Source: Ruegeria lacuscaerulensis
GTDB lineage: Bacteria; Pseudomonadota; Alphaproteobacteria; Rhodobacterales; Rhodobacteraceae
Length of the DNA: 64,000 bases
Reading direction: 5' to 3'
NCBI RefSeq assembly: GCF_013034685.1
Contig: NZ_WQGO01000002.1
Span: 310,001-374,000 of the forward strand
Below, one piece after another: positions 18,298-27,536 of this stretch; position 1 is the stretch's first letter, and every line of letters starts with the position of its first letter. The notes under the pieces were generated by a model. The model was not told the DNA's origin, ran no database searches, and was given only the letters and a program-made list of their open reading frames with translations. The position numbers were made by a program, and so were the translations under genes.

Positions 18298-18993
18298 ATG
18301 TCTCTAACGCGTCGCGGTTTTCTTGCATCTGCCGGCTCGGGTCTGTTGGTTGCTGCAGCCCCGGCTTTTGCAAAAAAAGCAAATGCCGCCGAAATCTACA
18401 CACTCCCGTCCCTTGATTACAGCCACAGTGCGCTGGAGCCTGTAATTGGAGCAGAAACGATGGAGCTGCACCACGGCAAACATGCTGCCGGTTATGCCCG
18501 CAACTTGAATAAACTGATCCCCGGAACCAGTCTTGAGGGCCAGTCTCTGGAAGATATCATCAAGACCGCGGCTGCGGATCGCGGGACATATCAGACCGTT
18601 TTAAACAATGCAGGCCAGCACTGGAACCACACCGAATTCTGGAAAATGCTGGTTCCGGGCGGCACCGGCGTGCCCGGCAGCCTGCAGAAAAAGATCGAGA
18701 GTGATTTCGGAAGTTTTGAAGAATTCCGCGAGCAGTTGGTCAATGTATCCAGTAAACAATTCGGTTCTGGTTGGGGCTGGCTGGCCATAGACAACTCGGG
18801 CAAACTAGTCGTTTTGTCGACGCCAAACGGTGAAAACCCGCTTGTGCACGACATGGTCCCACTCTTGGGTATCGATGTTTGGGAACATGCCTACTACGTC
18901 GACTACCGCAATCGCCGCAAAGAATACGTTGCTGCTGTCGTCGACGGTATCGTCAACTGGGAGTACGTGAACGCCCGCCTGGCCAACGCATAG
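18298..18993 (+). CDS. sodB: Tat-exported iron superoxide dismutase
   Basis: 231 residues from the ATG at 18298, preceded by GGAAAGG; the frame is open upstream to 18181 without support. The N-terminus TRRGFLASAGSGLLVAAAPAFA is a twin-arginine signal, so the enzyme acts in the periplasm. Metal ligands are all present: His in LHHGKHAAGY, His in NHTEFW, and Asp and His in GIDVWEHAYYVDY. The Gln in NNAGQHWNH matches the second-shell Gln of Fe-type enzymes (Gln69), so iron is more likely than manganese. Dismutates superoxide to peroxide and oxygen. Most sodB products are cytoplasmic, which makes the Tat signal notable. Confidence 0.93.
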   Translation: MSLTRRGFLASAGSGLLVAAAPAFAKKANAAEIYTLPSLDYSHSALEPVIGAETMELHHGKHAAGYARNLNKLIPGTSLEGQSLEDIIKTAAADRGTYQTVLNNAGQHWNHTEFWKMLVPGGTGVPGSLQKKIESDFGSFEEFREQLVNVSSKQFGSGWGWLAIDNSGKLVVLSTPNGENPLVHDMVPLLGIDVWEHAYYVDYRNRRKEYVAAVVDGIVNWEYVNARLANA

Positions 18994-19595
18994 TTTTTTG
19001 TGCGGACTGCCAAAAGCAGGCGATCCTCCTGATCGCTGTGCCTTGTGGCGGGTGTCTTAACCGAACTAATCATCAATTGAACGGCCATATTTGCATCAAT
19101 ATGGCCGTTCACGCATTAAGCCGCGACACCAAGATTGCAAGACGCAGACAAGTTGCCGGACATTTGGCCCGGTTTTTTCCCTTAATTCACGGGTATCCAC
19201 AGGCCACCGGCGACCTATTTCGAAGGTGCGATCCGCCTTTACACCGATTTGTTCGATTGCCTTTTTCACCGCTGCCAGAAAATCGGGTTTCGTTATGTTC
19301 TCAGAGTTTCGTGCTGGCAACCGGGTCTTCTGAAATGTGCGATCATCTTTTGCCGGGGCTAGCGAACTGCATGAAAGGTGAACGAATTGATCGAATATGT
19401 TGCGTCGATCAGCGAATGCCAAACCTGCCGTGGGACTAAGACACATCGCAATAGATACAGCCGCCAATGGTCGCTTCATCACTAGGTGCACGGCAGCGAG
19501 CATAGCAAACTGGTCATGGCCAGACTTGGAGCAGAACCTCGCGTGACGAAGTTCTACCCGTACGACCTGTAGCGCCAAATCCACTCACCGACCAA
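18994..19595. other. Degenerate region after sodB
   Basis: No intact gene recognised. A minus-strand frame (19096-19584) ends in a coherent-looking stretch (PDFLAAVKKAIEQIGVKADR) whose family I could not name. Lying between sodB and the tniB relic, it may be further mobile-element debris. Confidence 0.4.
19080..19109. repeat. Perfect 11-bp inverted repeat
   Basis: AACGGCCATAT, eight bases, ATATGGCCGTT. About 90 bases after the sodB stop. No T-run follows, so it may be a weak terminator or the relic of an element end. Confidence 0.55.
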
Positions 19596-19599
19596 CATG

Positions 19600-20172
19600 C
19601 TGACTTCCGAGGCAATATAGTTGCTCCAACCAGGTTGCGCCTTTCAAAGCTCGGACTTTCAACCGCATGGGAACTTGAAACTCTTCGCCTGACGCTGTGC
19701 TGAGAGGTAATAAGCAAGTAGCACAGGACTTACAGGTCATAGACCTAGCGTAGCGCCAATGACGCAGAGAGATACCAGGGACTTTTTGCGTGTAAGTCGG
19801 ACAGTTGTGAAACTGTCTGAGCAGGATACACATTCGACTGGAAACGCCATTGCTCGCGACAGCCGCCCGCGAGCTAGTTGTGGACTTCGTCGATCATGAT
19901 GGTCTTCAGAGCTTATGTCTCGCAAATGGCTGAGGGCACGCGCGCCCAGTTTGGACACCGTGTGTCGCCCCCACATGGGCGCCGATCGCTGCCAGAACGT
20001 GCGGACCAAGACGCCCATTATCGAGTGCAGGAGGCGCCTGCATTAACAGGATCGGTGTAAGGGTGACGCCAATATCTGCTTCGTATCTTGTTGGGTACAG
20101 GTTTTCCATTCGCTTCGCGATCATGGTCTTTCCTATCTCTGAGCTGCAGTAAACCATGAGGCCTGCCATCCG
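19600..20172 (-). pseudogene. tniB-like transposition ATPase, decayed
   Basis: Read on the minus strand with frame changes, the remains of a TniB-type AAA ATPase are visible: MAGLMVYCSSEIGKTMIAKR (Walker A with its first Gly lost), then TLTPILLMQAPPALDNGRLG, then after a frameshift ALKTIMIDEVHN (Walker B), a stop codon, LAGGCREQ, and scattered C-terminal pieces. Stops and at least two frameshifts rule out function. TniB proteins serve Tn5053/Tn7-like transposons. The N-terminal end abuts the IS5 relic at about 20172, suggesting that the IS inserted into tniB. Confidence 0.55.
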
Positions 20173-20669
20173 AGGCTGTCTAGGCTCAGGACCAATTGAC
20201 TTCGATTTGCTGCGTGATTCATCGCGTTCGAAACGAGCGTTGAACATGTTAGATCGGGCGCACCAAGGGTGGCATGAACGCAAAGTGACATGCGGTTTGT
20301 GACAGATGAGCCATGGTGCGCCATTGGTTTATGCACAAGGGCGAATGACGCCCTTTGAAACTATTTGTCTTCGCGGGTCAGGTCAGCGACAAAACTGGTG
20401 TGAAAGCATTAATCGGCAGTCTGTCAAATGTCGAATGGGTGCTGGGTGACCGCGGCTATCGTGCCGATTGGATCAGAGAAACGGTGAAAGAAATAGGGAT
20501 TGGCGCGAGCGTCCCGGGTCGCAAACAGCGCAACACTGCCGTCCGATACGACAAGAGCCGCAATCGGATCGAGATCATGTTTGGCAGATTGGCGCGCTGT
20601 ATTGAAGGCTCTGCTGGGGCCTTGGATTGGCCCGCTTGCCTCGGTTCACAAAGCTTGGCGCAAAAGTGA
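20173..20669 (+). pseudogene. IS5-family transposase relic
   Basis: A start-like MRFVTDEPWCAI (from 20290) matches the N-terminus of IS5-family transposases but stops soon after. From about 20355 the C-terminal catalytic part resumes: KLFVFAGQVSDKTGVKALIGSL, VLGDRGYRADW (second catalytic Asp), SVPGRKQRNTAVRYDKSRNRIEIMFGRL (with the catalytic Glu). The middle, including the first catalytic Asp, is deleted and the end is out of frame. The left end may begin near 20173 (GGCTGTCTAGGCTC). Confidence 0.7.
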
Positions 20670-20778
20670 TTTTGCCTGCGTGCGCAGATCGTCCAACCTT
20701 TCGCGGGGCGCCACGCAGGGTCGTATTGCTGAAACAACGACATTCAGGCGCGTATGTGCTCAGACAATGGGTGGGGTT

Positions 20779-22194
20779 ATGGAGACGGTTGATCAAAAAG
20801 CTTTGTTGATGACACGCAAAAGCCATGCTTTTGGGTGCCTTCTTTTTGCAGCGTCGTTTCTTATTTTGACTTTTATTTACTCGGAGCCGTTGCAGGCACA
20901 AACGGCAAAGCAGTTGCCTGAATACGTGATAGAAGAGTTCGGCCACCCACCAGATCTGCCGACGGACCCGCTGAGCCCTGCGATGCAATTTGCGCTTCGG
21001 GTTGCGTTCGTTGACAGCGTTGTTCTGTCGACATGGGATGAAAATCAAAAGCTTGCACTAGCTGAAATCGCATCTTCTGGTGACCCGCGATTGGCGTGGA
21101 TCATCAGCGATTTGATGCGATTTGTGCCCTCAGAACAGTTGAACACAGAACTGACGACTGCCGCTTCAGCGCTCTTGGGGAAAGAGATCAGGCTGGATAA
21201 CAGCTGGGGTGACTTGACGGACCATCTTATTGCGTGGGACATTCCCGCACCGCCTGAATATCTTTCGTACAAACGGTCGATTTTCACCAATATCGTACCC
21301 GGATGGGAACGCATCTTTGTCGAAGGCGACATCGACTGGAGGATGGTATCCTGGGGCGGAGTGCTTATTGATGACCGCCTCTATGACACGACTGACAATG
21401 GATGCAATTGTATCCCCGCCGCCGACAACCCACAGACCAGCAGTGCCAAAGACGCAACTTGGTTGCAAGACGACGACGTCGTTTTTGGCATTTCTATAAA
21501 TGGGGAACATCGGGCCTATCCGCGTCGTATTATGGAAGTGCGCGAGATGGTAAACGACACTTTGGGTGGTCGCGATCTCGGTATTCCGTACTGCACTTTG
21601 TGTGGGGCTGCGCAGGCTTATTTTACCGACGGTTTGCCCGAGGGGATCGAGCGCCCGATTCTGCGGACTTCGGGGTTGCTGAACCGATCCAACAAAGTGA
21701 TGTACGACCTGAACACCTACTCTGTGTTTGACACGTTCTTGGGTCACGCCGTAACGGGCCCCTTGGCCGAGAAAGGCTTGCAGCTTGATCAAGCCACAGT
21801 CATCACTACCGACTGGGGCACGTGGAAAGCGGAGTATCCGGATACCACGGTTTTGCTTGAGCGCTATGCGCTGGGTCGCGATCCCGATTTCCGCAACGGA
21901 CGGGACGCAAACGGCCCCATCTTTCCGATCGGTGATGTCGACCCGCGTTTGCCCGTTCACGAGGATATCATTGGTGTTTTGACAGCCTCGGGCAAGCCTG
22001 TTGCATTTCAAAGAAGCACCGCGCTTTTGGCTTTGCAACGCGGAGACGAGATTGTTGTCGAAAACGTTCGGTTGGAAATTACGGCCGGCGGGATTAGGGC
22101 CGTAGGCAAAGACGGATCAGACCTTGGCAGCCACCAAGCCTTTTGGTTTGCTTGGTCTCAATTCCACCCCGATACAGAATTGTGGCAACGGTAG
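20779..22194 (+). CDS. DUF3179-domain exported protein
   Basis: 471 residues from the ATG at 20779; the frame is open back to 20500, but that part runs through IS5 debris. An N-terminal hydrophobic segment (GCLLFAASFLILTFIYSEPLQA) is a probable signal peptide. The DUF3179 motifs are clear: GISINGEHRAYPRRIMEVREMVND, then YCTLCGAAQAYF (CxxC pair), TSGLLNRSNKVMYDLNTYSVFD, TTDWGTWKAEYPDTTVL. Function of the family is not established; the CxxC in an exported protein suggests redox or metal binding. No operon partners. Confidence 0.85.
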   Translation: METVDQKALLMTRKSHAFGCLLFAASFLILTFIYSEPLQAQTAKQLPEYVIEEFGHPPDLPTDPLSPAMQFALRVAFVDSVVLSTWDENQKLALAEIASSGDPRLAWIISDLMRFVPSEQLNTELTTAASALLGKEIRLDNSWGDLTDHLIAWDIPAPPEYLSYKRSIFTNIVPGWERIFVEGDIDWRMVSWGGVLIDDRLYDTTDNGCNCIPAADNPQTSSAKDATWLQDDDVVFGISINGEHRAYPRRIMEVREMVNDTLGGRDLGIPYCTLCGAAQAYFTDGLPEGIERPILRTSGLLNRSNKVMYDLNTYSVFDTFLGHAVTGPLAEKGLQLDQATVITTDWGTWKAEYPDTTVLLERYALGRDPDFRNGRDANGPIFPIGDVDPRLPVHEDIIGVLTASGKPVAFQRSTALLALQRGDEIVVENVRLEITAGGIRAVGKDGSDLGSHQAFWFAWSQFHPDTELWQR

Positions 22195-22247
22195 CGGGTG
22201 TTTTGGTTCGTCTTTTGGAACGCCTTCATCCTCAATTGGGTCGCTTC

Positions 22248-22511
22248 TTATTCCGCGGCTCGCAACTCACGAACCAGATCAGCGTTTTCAAACTCCCAAC
22301 TCTTGAAGCGTCTGTAGGCAAGGATGTTCTGCTGCGCTGTCAAACGCGTTTCTTCGCTGTCCAAACTATCATGGACAAATATCCGTTTGGCTTCTTGATA
22401 GGCGTTATTGCATGCAAAGCGTTCTGATTGAGTCAATTTGTCATCGACAGCAAGAGCCGTGCATTTGTAATAAATACTTAAGAGAGCAATAAGTTCGACC
22501 ATCTCTGTCAC
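22248..22511 (-). CDS. Small hypothetical protein
   Basis: 87 residues, mixed charge, with two Cys and a hydrophobic N-terminal patch (VELIALLSIYYKCTALAV). Possibly a genuine small gene, as the composition is ordinary and both flanks are otherwise empty, but no family was recognised. Confidence 0.4.
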   Translation of the reverse strand: MTEMVELIALLSIYYKCTALAVDDKLTQSERFACNNAYQEAKRIFVHDSLDSEETRLTAQQNILAYRRFKSWEFENADLVRELRAAE

Positions 22512-22699
22512 CTTAACACAATGATCGTTGAAACAGATTTCAAGATATCGCGCGTTTCACAGGATACTGTGTTTTGCACGAGGCCCCCGTTCGCGAGGTG
22601 TGGCCACAAAGTGCTCTAATACTTCACCCGATATTTCGGACGGCGCTCGCCTATGCTTTGACAACTCGTCTTCAGAACTAGTTTTTCTGCGCTGTCGGT

Positions 22700-23383
22700 T
22701 CAGCCCGCTGACACAAAGAATTCCAGTTTGTCCGGCGCAACCCCTTCGCCGTTTACAGGCGTCATGTCCTGAGGGCAGGCCGACATCACGGCGACCAGAT
22801 CGGCTTCGGCCCGCAAAGATATTCGATCGCCCGCCCGCGCGACCGGAGTTTCAAAACTGGTTGATCCGTCCGGGTTGAGCGGCACATTCATCCAGATGTT
22901 GAACGGGGCGGGGATGAGCGGCGCTTTCAGCCCGATAGCGATAAGCGCCATGCGCAGGTTGTCCGCACAATTGTCGTGATACCCTTCACATTCCAGTTCG
23001 CGGTACCTCGCGTGGTCACAGCAGGCGATAACTGTGTCATGCACGCCTGGCGAAGTGTCCGCGACGATAGTCAGCAAAGACCTCCGCTGGTTGCTGACAA
23101 GGGCGTCGCCAACCTTTGGAAAGATTGATGCAATCGAAGTGTGCAGATGAGGCATCGAAAGATGTTCGTTTAGGTTCTCGGCAGCGAAGGCGAAGAAGTC
23201 ACAGACCTGATGACCACTTGGATTTACGATGTTTAGAACCTGCCCCCGCGCAAGCCTGACAGCGATACCGCATCGGGCAGGTATTTTGTAGGTTCGCCCC
23301 ACTTCCGCAGTCCCGTCAGCTGAGATGGCGATATCAAGGCTCTGGTTTGACCCGTCCGGGATCGAAATATCGGCTCTGCTCAC
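22700..23383 (-). CDS. DUF1989 / urea carboxylase-associated family protein
   Basis: 227 residues. Typical motifs of DUF1989: ARCGIAVRLARGQVLNIVNPSGHQVCDFFAF near the N-terminus, SNQRRSLLTIVAD, a Cys/His cluster (IACCDHARYRELECEGYHDNCADN) likely to bind a metal, and PAPFNIWMNVPLNPDGS. Relatives sit with urea carboxylase and guanidine or amine degradation genes, or with aminomethyltransferases. Here it is alone, so its role is open. Confidence 0.85.
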   Translation of the reverse strand: MSRADISIPDGSNQSLDIAISADGTAEVGRTYKIPARCGIAVRLARGQVLNIVNPSGHQVCDFFAFAAENLNEHLSMPHLHTSIASIFPKVGDALVSNQRRSLLTIVADTSPGVHDTVIACCDHARYRELECEGYHDNCADNLRMALIAIGLKAPLIPAPFNIWMNVPLNPDGSTSFETPVARAGDRISLRAEADLVAVMSACPQDMTPVNGEGVAPDKLEFFVSAG

Positions 23384-23802
23384 GTCAATCCCCCTTTTCT
23401 AGGAACAATAAGACCGATTCATTCAGCTGCGAAGTGCTATTTAGTTCGCGTTCCGGTCGCCTGACTTTTTGCTTCTTACTGCTACCGGTGGGTACTTTGT
23501 TCTTAACTCAAGAAAGATTCAGGCGTTGACTAAGGCAGTAAAGAACTGGAGCGCAATTTTGCTGTGGCTTGAGGGGCAATAGCGAGGCTTGGCACTATGC
23601 CACGTTGGAGCCTTCAAAGCTGTGAACAACACCATAGCCCCGCTGGTTCGGGCTTAGACTTCAGTTCACTCACACCTTCGCTTTGATAGTATGCGTGCTG
23701 CGAATATTTCCTTTGGTTCGCTGCGCCTCCTCGACGATGCCCGCCGATCAACGGAAGTAGAGGGCCGATTACTGGCATACATTCCTCGCACCGCTTCGGT
23801 GT
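23384..23802. other. Gene-free stretch
   Basis: About 420 bases between the DUF1989 gene and the LacI gene, with no frame of recognisable content. It contains the start-side region of the DUF1989 gene and the 3' side of the LacI gene; no clear terminator seen. Confidence 0.4.
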
Positions 23803-24852
23803 TTACTCAGCCGATCTCGACTTCCTTACTGTGCTCCCTGGAATAAGTCGAAACCCGACATCCGTAGTGGACTTGGCTGGTTCACCGTTGATCTGAGCCA
23901 GAACCATCTCGGCTGCGATCTGGCCAATCTTAAGGTGGGGAACTGCGATTGATGTCAGCCGATAAGGTTGTATTGCCGAAATTGGCAAATCGCCCCATCC
24001 GGCGATGCCGATATCTTCCGGAACGCTCAGGCCGATTTTCTGGGCATAGTGAAGCCCGCCAATCGCCATGTTGTCGTTCTGATAGAATATGACTTCGATA
24101 TCGCGATGCGAGGCAAGCAGCTGCTCGGTGCCGTAGAACCCGGTGTAAAACCCTGGCGTATCTTTTAGGAGCAGTTGTTTTTCCAGTCGGCCGTTTGCAT
24201 CCTCGATGGCTTTAGAGAAGCCGTTAAGGCGTGCGGTTGCCGCGTTCGCCACGTCATGAGATGTGCCGACATAGCCGAATTTTTGGTAATTCATTCCGGC
24301 CAGATAACGACCCATGCTATAGCCGCTGTCAAAGTGGTTCAGCCCGACGCACATGTCCAAAGGGCTGGAATTGAAGTCCCAGATTTCGACCAAAGGAATG
24401 CCAGCACCGCGCAACATCTGGATCGCTTTCTGGCTATGTGAGCGACCGGTAATGATCAGCCCGGCAGGTTGCCAGGACAGTACGGTCTCAATCCATTTTT
24501 CCTCATGGTCGATTTCATGCTCGGTCAGTCCCAGCACCGTCTGGTGGCCAAATGCACCAAGTTTTCGGTCGATGCCTTCCAGAACCTGCGCAAATATTTC
24601 GTTGCCCAGTTCAGGGATGCTGACCCCGACAAAAGTGGATTTTTTGTCGCCCGCAAAAACCGTCGCTAGCCGATTCGGTAGGTAGCCCAACCTGTCCACC
24701 TCGGCCATAACCTTCGCGCGCGTTTTTTCCGAAAACCCGCCTTCATCGCGCAGGACTCGACTGGCCGTCATCTTAGACACACCCGCAGCTTTTGCCACCT
24801 CGGCAAGGCTTACTTTATTGTTTTTACTTGATTTATCAGTGTCGCTGCTCAT
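23803..24852 (-). CDS. LacI-family repressor of the sugar catabolic island
   Basis: 349 residues. N-terminal HTH SLAEVAKAAGVSKMTASRVLRDEGGFSEKTRAKV with the hinge VDRLGYLPNRLA, then a periplasmic-binding-protein-like effector domain (FVGVSIPELGNEIFAQVLEGI, EVIFYQNDNMAIGGLHYA, DIGIAGWGDLPISA). It is divergent from the ABC importer operon. Two copies of GTTACGGGTAAC flank the promoter between them, one against its own start codon and one just upstream of the ATPase gene, so it should repress both transcripts. The last domain resembles GntR-type LacI members that sense sugar acids, fitting the pathway downstream. Confidence 0.93.
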   Translation of the reverse strand: MSSDTDKSSKNNKVSLAEVAKAAGVSKMTASRVLRDEGGFSEKTRAKVMAEVDRLGYLPNRLATVFAGDKKSTFVGVSIPELGNEIFAQVLEGIDRKLGAFGHQTVLGLTEHEIDHEEKWIETVLSWQPAGLIITGRSHSQKAIQMLRGAGIPLVEIWDFNSSPLDMCVGLNHFDSGYSMGRYLAGMNYQKFGYVGTSHDVANAATARLNGFSKAIEDANGRLEKQLLLKDTPGFYTGFYGTEQLLASHRDIEVIFYQNDNMAIGGLHYAQKIGLSVPEDIGIAGWGDLPISAIQPYRLTSIAVPHLKIGQIAAEMVLAQINGEPAKSTTDVGFRLIPGSTVRKSRSAE

Positions 24853-24928
24853 TTACGTTACGGGTAACTCTTTTTTATTGACAATGGGCGGGTCTGTGCG
24901 AATGCTAGCGTAACGTTACGGGTAACTC
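24853..24928. promoter_or_regulatory. Paired LacI-type operators around the divergent promoter
   Basis: TTACGTTACGGGTAACTC (24853-24870) and TAACGTTACGGGTAACTC (24911-24928) differ at one base and lie 58 bases apart. Each holds the inverted repeat GTTAC-GG-GTAAC. Between them lies TTGACA (24878-24883) with a weak -10 candidate around 24902-24908. The arrangement fits looping or double blockage by the LacI protein. Confidence 0.75.
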
Positions 24929-24952
24929 AATACGATGTTGAGGAGCATCAGG

Positions 24953-26485
24953 GTGACCCAAGTCCAGGAGGAGACAGCCGTGCCCGGCACAGCGCAAAAC
25001 AATCTGTTCTTTGACGGGATAAAGAAGCATTTCGGAGGCACCTATGCGCTGCGCGACGTGTCACTGAATGTCGAGCGCGGAGAGATTGTTGCCCTACTGG
25101 GAGAAAACGGAGCCGGGAAATCGACCCTCATCAAAATCCTCGGCGGAATTCACAAAGCGGATGAAGGGCGGGTTTTGATCAACGGTGAACCCTACGAACA
25201 TCGTCCAGGCGGGTTCGGCGAGCGTCAGTCCGTGGCGTTTATCCATCAGGATCTCGGCATGATCGAATGGATGACCGTGGCCGAGAACATTGCGCTTGCT
25301 CTGGGCTATTCCCGAAAAGGCGGTTTGATCAATTGGAAATCCGTGGATAGCTTTGCACAGGACGCGCTGGACAAGGTGGGATGTGAATTCGATCCGACCA
25401 CGCGGGTTCAGGACTTGTCGCGGACCGAGAAGTCTCTGGTCGCGATTGCCCGCGCTTTGGCCGTAGATTGTGACTATCTGGTGCTGGATGAACCAACCGC
25501 ATCCCTACCTGCGGACGAGGTCGAACGACTGTTCGAAGCCCTCCGCCCGTTGAAGGAACAAGGCGTCGGCATGATCTATGTGTCGCATCGGCTGGATGAG
25601 ATTTTTCAGATTGCTGATCGGGTTGCCGTGCTACGAGACGGAGAGATGGTCGGACTGCGCAGCATTGACCACACTACACCCGAAGAGTTGGTTTATATGA
25701 TCGTCGGCCGCAAGACGCGGCAGGTGATGAAACCAGACATGCCGCCGGGTGCAACGTTGCTTGAGGTGTCTGGCCTGAACATGGAAGCAGCGCACAACGT
25801 CAGCTTCCAGTTGCAGACAAATGAAATCGTCGGGCTGGTTGGGCTGCGCGGGGCGGGTCATGAAAACGTCTCGCGCGCGCTGTTCGGGTCGGAAGGGTTT
25901 AGCGGCCAGATAACCCTGCATGGTGAAACGCCTGACCTGAGCACGCCGCAAACAGCGATGGCATCAGGGATCGGGTTGGTTGCGCGGGACAGAACTGAAG
26001 AGTCCGTCGCCATGTCACTGACCATCCGAGAGAACACGTTCCTGAACCCTGCCGCGATCGGGCGGTCGCTGTTGTCGTTCATGAGCCACAAAGCTGAAAC
26101 AGAGAGCGCCACCCGGATCGGTGCGGACGTCGCCTTGTCTCCCAATGATCAAAGTATGGCGATTGAAAGCTTGTCGGGCGGAAACCAGCAAAAGGTGGTC
26201 ATCGGACGCTGGCTGGAAACCAAACGCAAGCTGTTGATCTGCGAAGATCCAACCGCGGGGGTTGATGTTGGTGCGAAAGCAGAAATTTACGCGCTGTTGA
26301 ACCGTGCAATGGAAGAGGGCGTCGGCATCATCGTCGTTTCCACCGATTTCGAGGAAGTTGCAGCCATCTGCCATCGCGCCATTGTCTTCAGTCAGGGTCA
26401 GATCGTGCGCGAATTGACCGGAACCGAACTGACCACTGAAAACCTGATACAAGCTGCTTCGGCCTCGAACGCCGTCGCGAGTTAA
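24953..26485 (+). CDS. Sugar ABC importer 1, two-domain ATPase (RbsA type)
   Basis: 510 residues from the GTG at 24953, with GAGGAG seven bases upstream; an ATG at 24935 lacks this. Domain 1 has Walker A LLGENGAGKSTLIKIL and Walker B YLVLDEPTASL, with an altered signature (LSRTEKSLVAIARAL). Domain 2 has the degenerate P-loop typical of this family (VGLRGAGHENVSRALFG) and an intact LSGGNQQKVVIGRWL. It powers the permease encoded next. It is the first gene of the LacI-controlled unit. Confidence 0.93.
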   Translation: MTQVQEETAVPGTAQNNLFFDGIKKHFGGTYALRDVSLNVERGEIVALLGENGAGKSTLIKILGGIHKADEGRVLINGEPYEHRPGGFGERQSVAFIHQDLGMIEWMTVAENIALALGYSRKGGLINWKSVDSFAQDALDKVGCEFDPTTRVQDLSRTEKSLVAIARALAVDCDYLVLDEPTASLPADEVERLFEALRPLKEQGVGMIYVSHRLDEIFQIADRVAVLRDGEMVGLRSIDHTTPEELVYMIVGRKTRQVMKPDMPPGATLLEVSGLNMEAAHNVSFQLQTNEIVGLVGLRGAGHENVSRALFGSEGFSGQITLHGETPDLSTPQTAMASGIGLVARDRTEESVAMSLTIRENTFLNPAAIGRSLLSFMSHKAETESATRIGADVALSPNDQSMAIESLSGGNQQKVVIGRWLETKRKLLICEDPTAGVDVGAKAEIYALLNRAMEEGVGIIVVSTDFEEVAAICHRAIVFSQGQIVRELTGTELTTENLIQAASASNAVAS

Positions 26486-26496
26486 GGAATACGAGA

Positions 26497-27516
26497 ATGC
26501 AATCGCTTGAATCCAATGCGCTGGAACCAACCAAGGCCGAGCTGAAAGATGTTTCGCTAAAGACACGGATCCTCAGGTTCCTACCGGTCTATGGCCTGGT
26601 TTTGCTGACAGGTTTTCTGATCATCCTGTTTTCCATCCTGCTGCCAAACACGTTCCCGACCCTTTTGAATCTAAGGGCGATTATTTCGGACAAGGCGATT
26701 ATCGCGCTTTTGTCGCTGGGGGCGATGATCCCAATGGCGGCGGGTCGTATCGATCTAACCGTGGGATATGGGATCGTGCTGTGGCATATCCTTGCGATCT
26801 CGTTACAAACCACGTTTGAAATTCCATGGCCGATTGCCGTGGCAATCGTCCTGTCGCTGGGTTTGCTAACCGGGTTCCTGAACGGACTGCTGGTCGAGGT
26901 GGCCAAAATTGACAGCTTCATTGCGACCTTGGGCACGGGCACGGTGCTGTACGCTCTGGCACTGTGGCACACGGGCGGACGTCAGATGGTTGGGGCGTTG
27001 CCGGATAGTTTCTACGCAATCAACGGCACCTTCGTGTTCGGCCTGCCAATCACGGGGTTTTATGTGCTGGGTATCACGGTCGCGATGTGGCTGATCCTGG
27101 AATACACGCCGATTGGCCGGTATCTCTATGCGATTGGGGCCAATCAGCGCGCTGCGCAACTGAACGGTATTCCGACCCGGAAATTCGTCATCGGCGCTTT
27201 CATGTCTTCGGGGCTGATCACGGCTTTTGCCGGAGTGCTGCTGGCGTCGAAATTGCGGATCGGGCAAGCCTCGGTCGGTCTTGAATTCCTGTTACCTGCT
27301 TTGGTTGGGGCCTTTCTTGGGTCCACGACCATCAAGCCGGGACGCGTGAATGTTTGGGGAACAGTCGTGGGTGTCGCGATCCTGGCTGTTGGCATCTCGG
27401 GCATTCAGCAATTCGGAGGATCCTTCTGGGTCGAGCCGATGTTCAACGGTGTCACGCTGCTGATTGCAATCGGTATTGCCGGTTACGCTCAGCGTCGCAA
27501 AGGCGCTCAAAAGTAA
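26497..27516 (+). CDS. Sugar ABC importer 1, permease (RbsC type)
   Basis: 339 residues with about eight to ten membrane segments. Family motifs include IALLSLGAMIPMAAGRIDLTVGYGI and GLLTGFLNGLLVEVAKIDSFIATLGTGTVL, and YLYAIGANQRAAQLNGIPTRK in the cytoplasmic loop. It starts 11 bases after the ATPase gene. Forms the membrane channel of importer 1. Confidence 0.93.
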   Translation: MQSLESNALEPTKAELKDVSLKTRILRFLPVYGLVLLTGFLIILFSILLPNTFPTLLNLRAIISDKAIIALLSLGAMIPMAAGRIDLTVGYGIVLWHILAISLQTTFEIPWPIAVAIVLSLGLLTGFLNGLLVEVAKIDSFIATLGTGTVLYALALWHTGGRQMVGALPDSFYAINGTFVFGLPITGFYVLGITVAMWLILEYTPIGRYLYAIGANQRAAQLNGIPTRKFVIGAFMSSGLITAFAGVLLASKLRIGQASVGLEFLLPALVGAFLGSTTIKPGRVNVWGTVVGVAILAVGISGIQQFGGSFWVEPMFNGVTLLIAIGIAGYAQRRKGAQK

Positions 27517-27536
27517 ACGGCATAAGGGAGGAGATT

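Noticed and set aside
18879..19439. 186-residue plus-strand frame after sodB
   Set aside because: Its first part overlaps sodB in another frame and the rest has no recognisable content.
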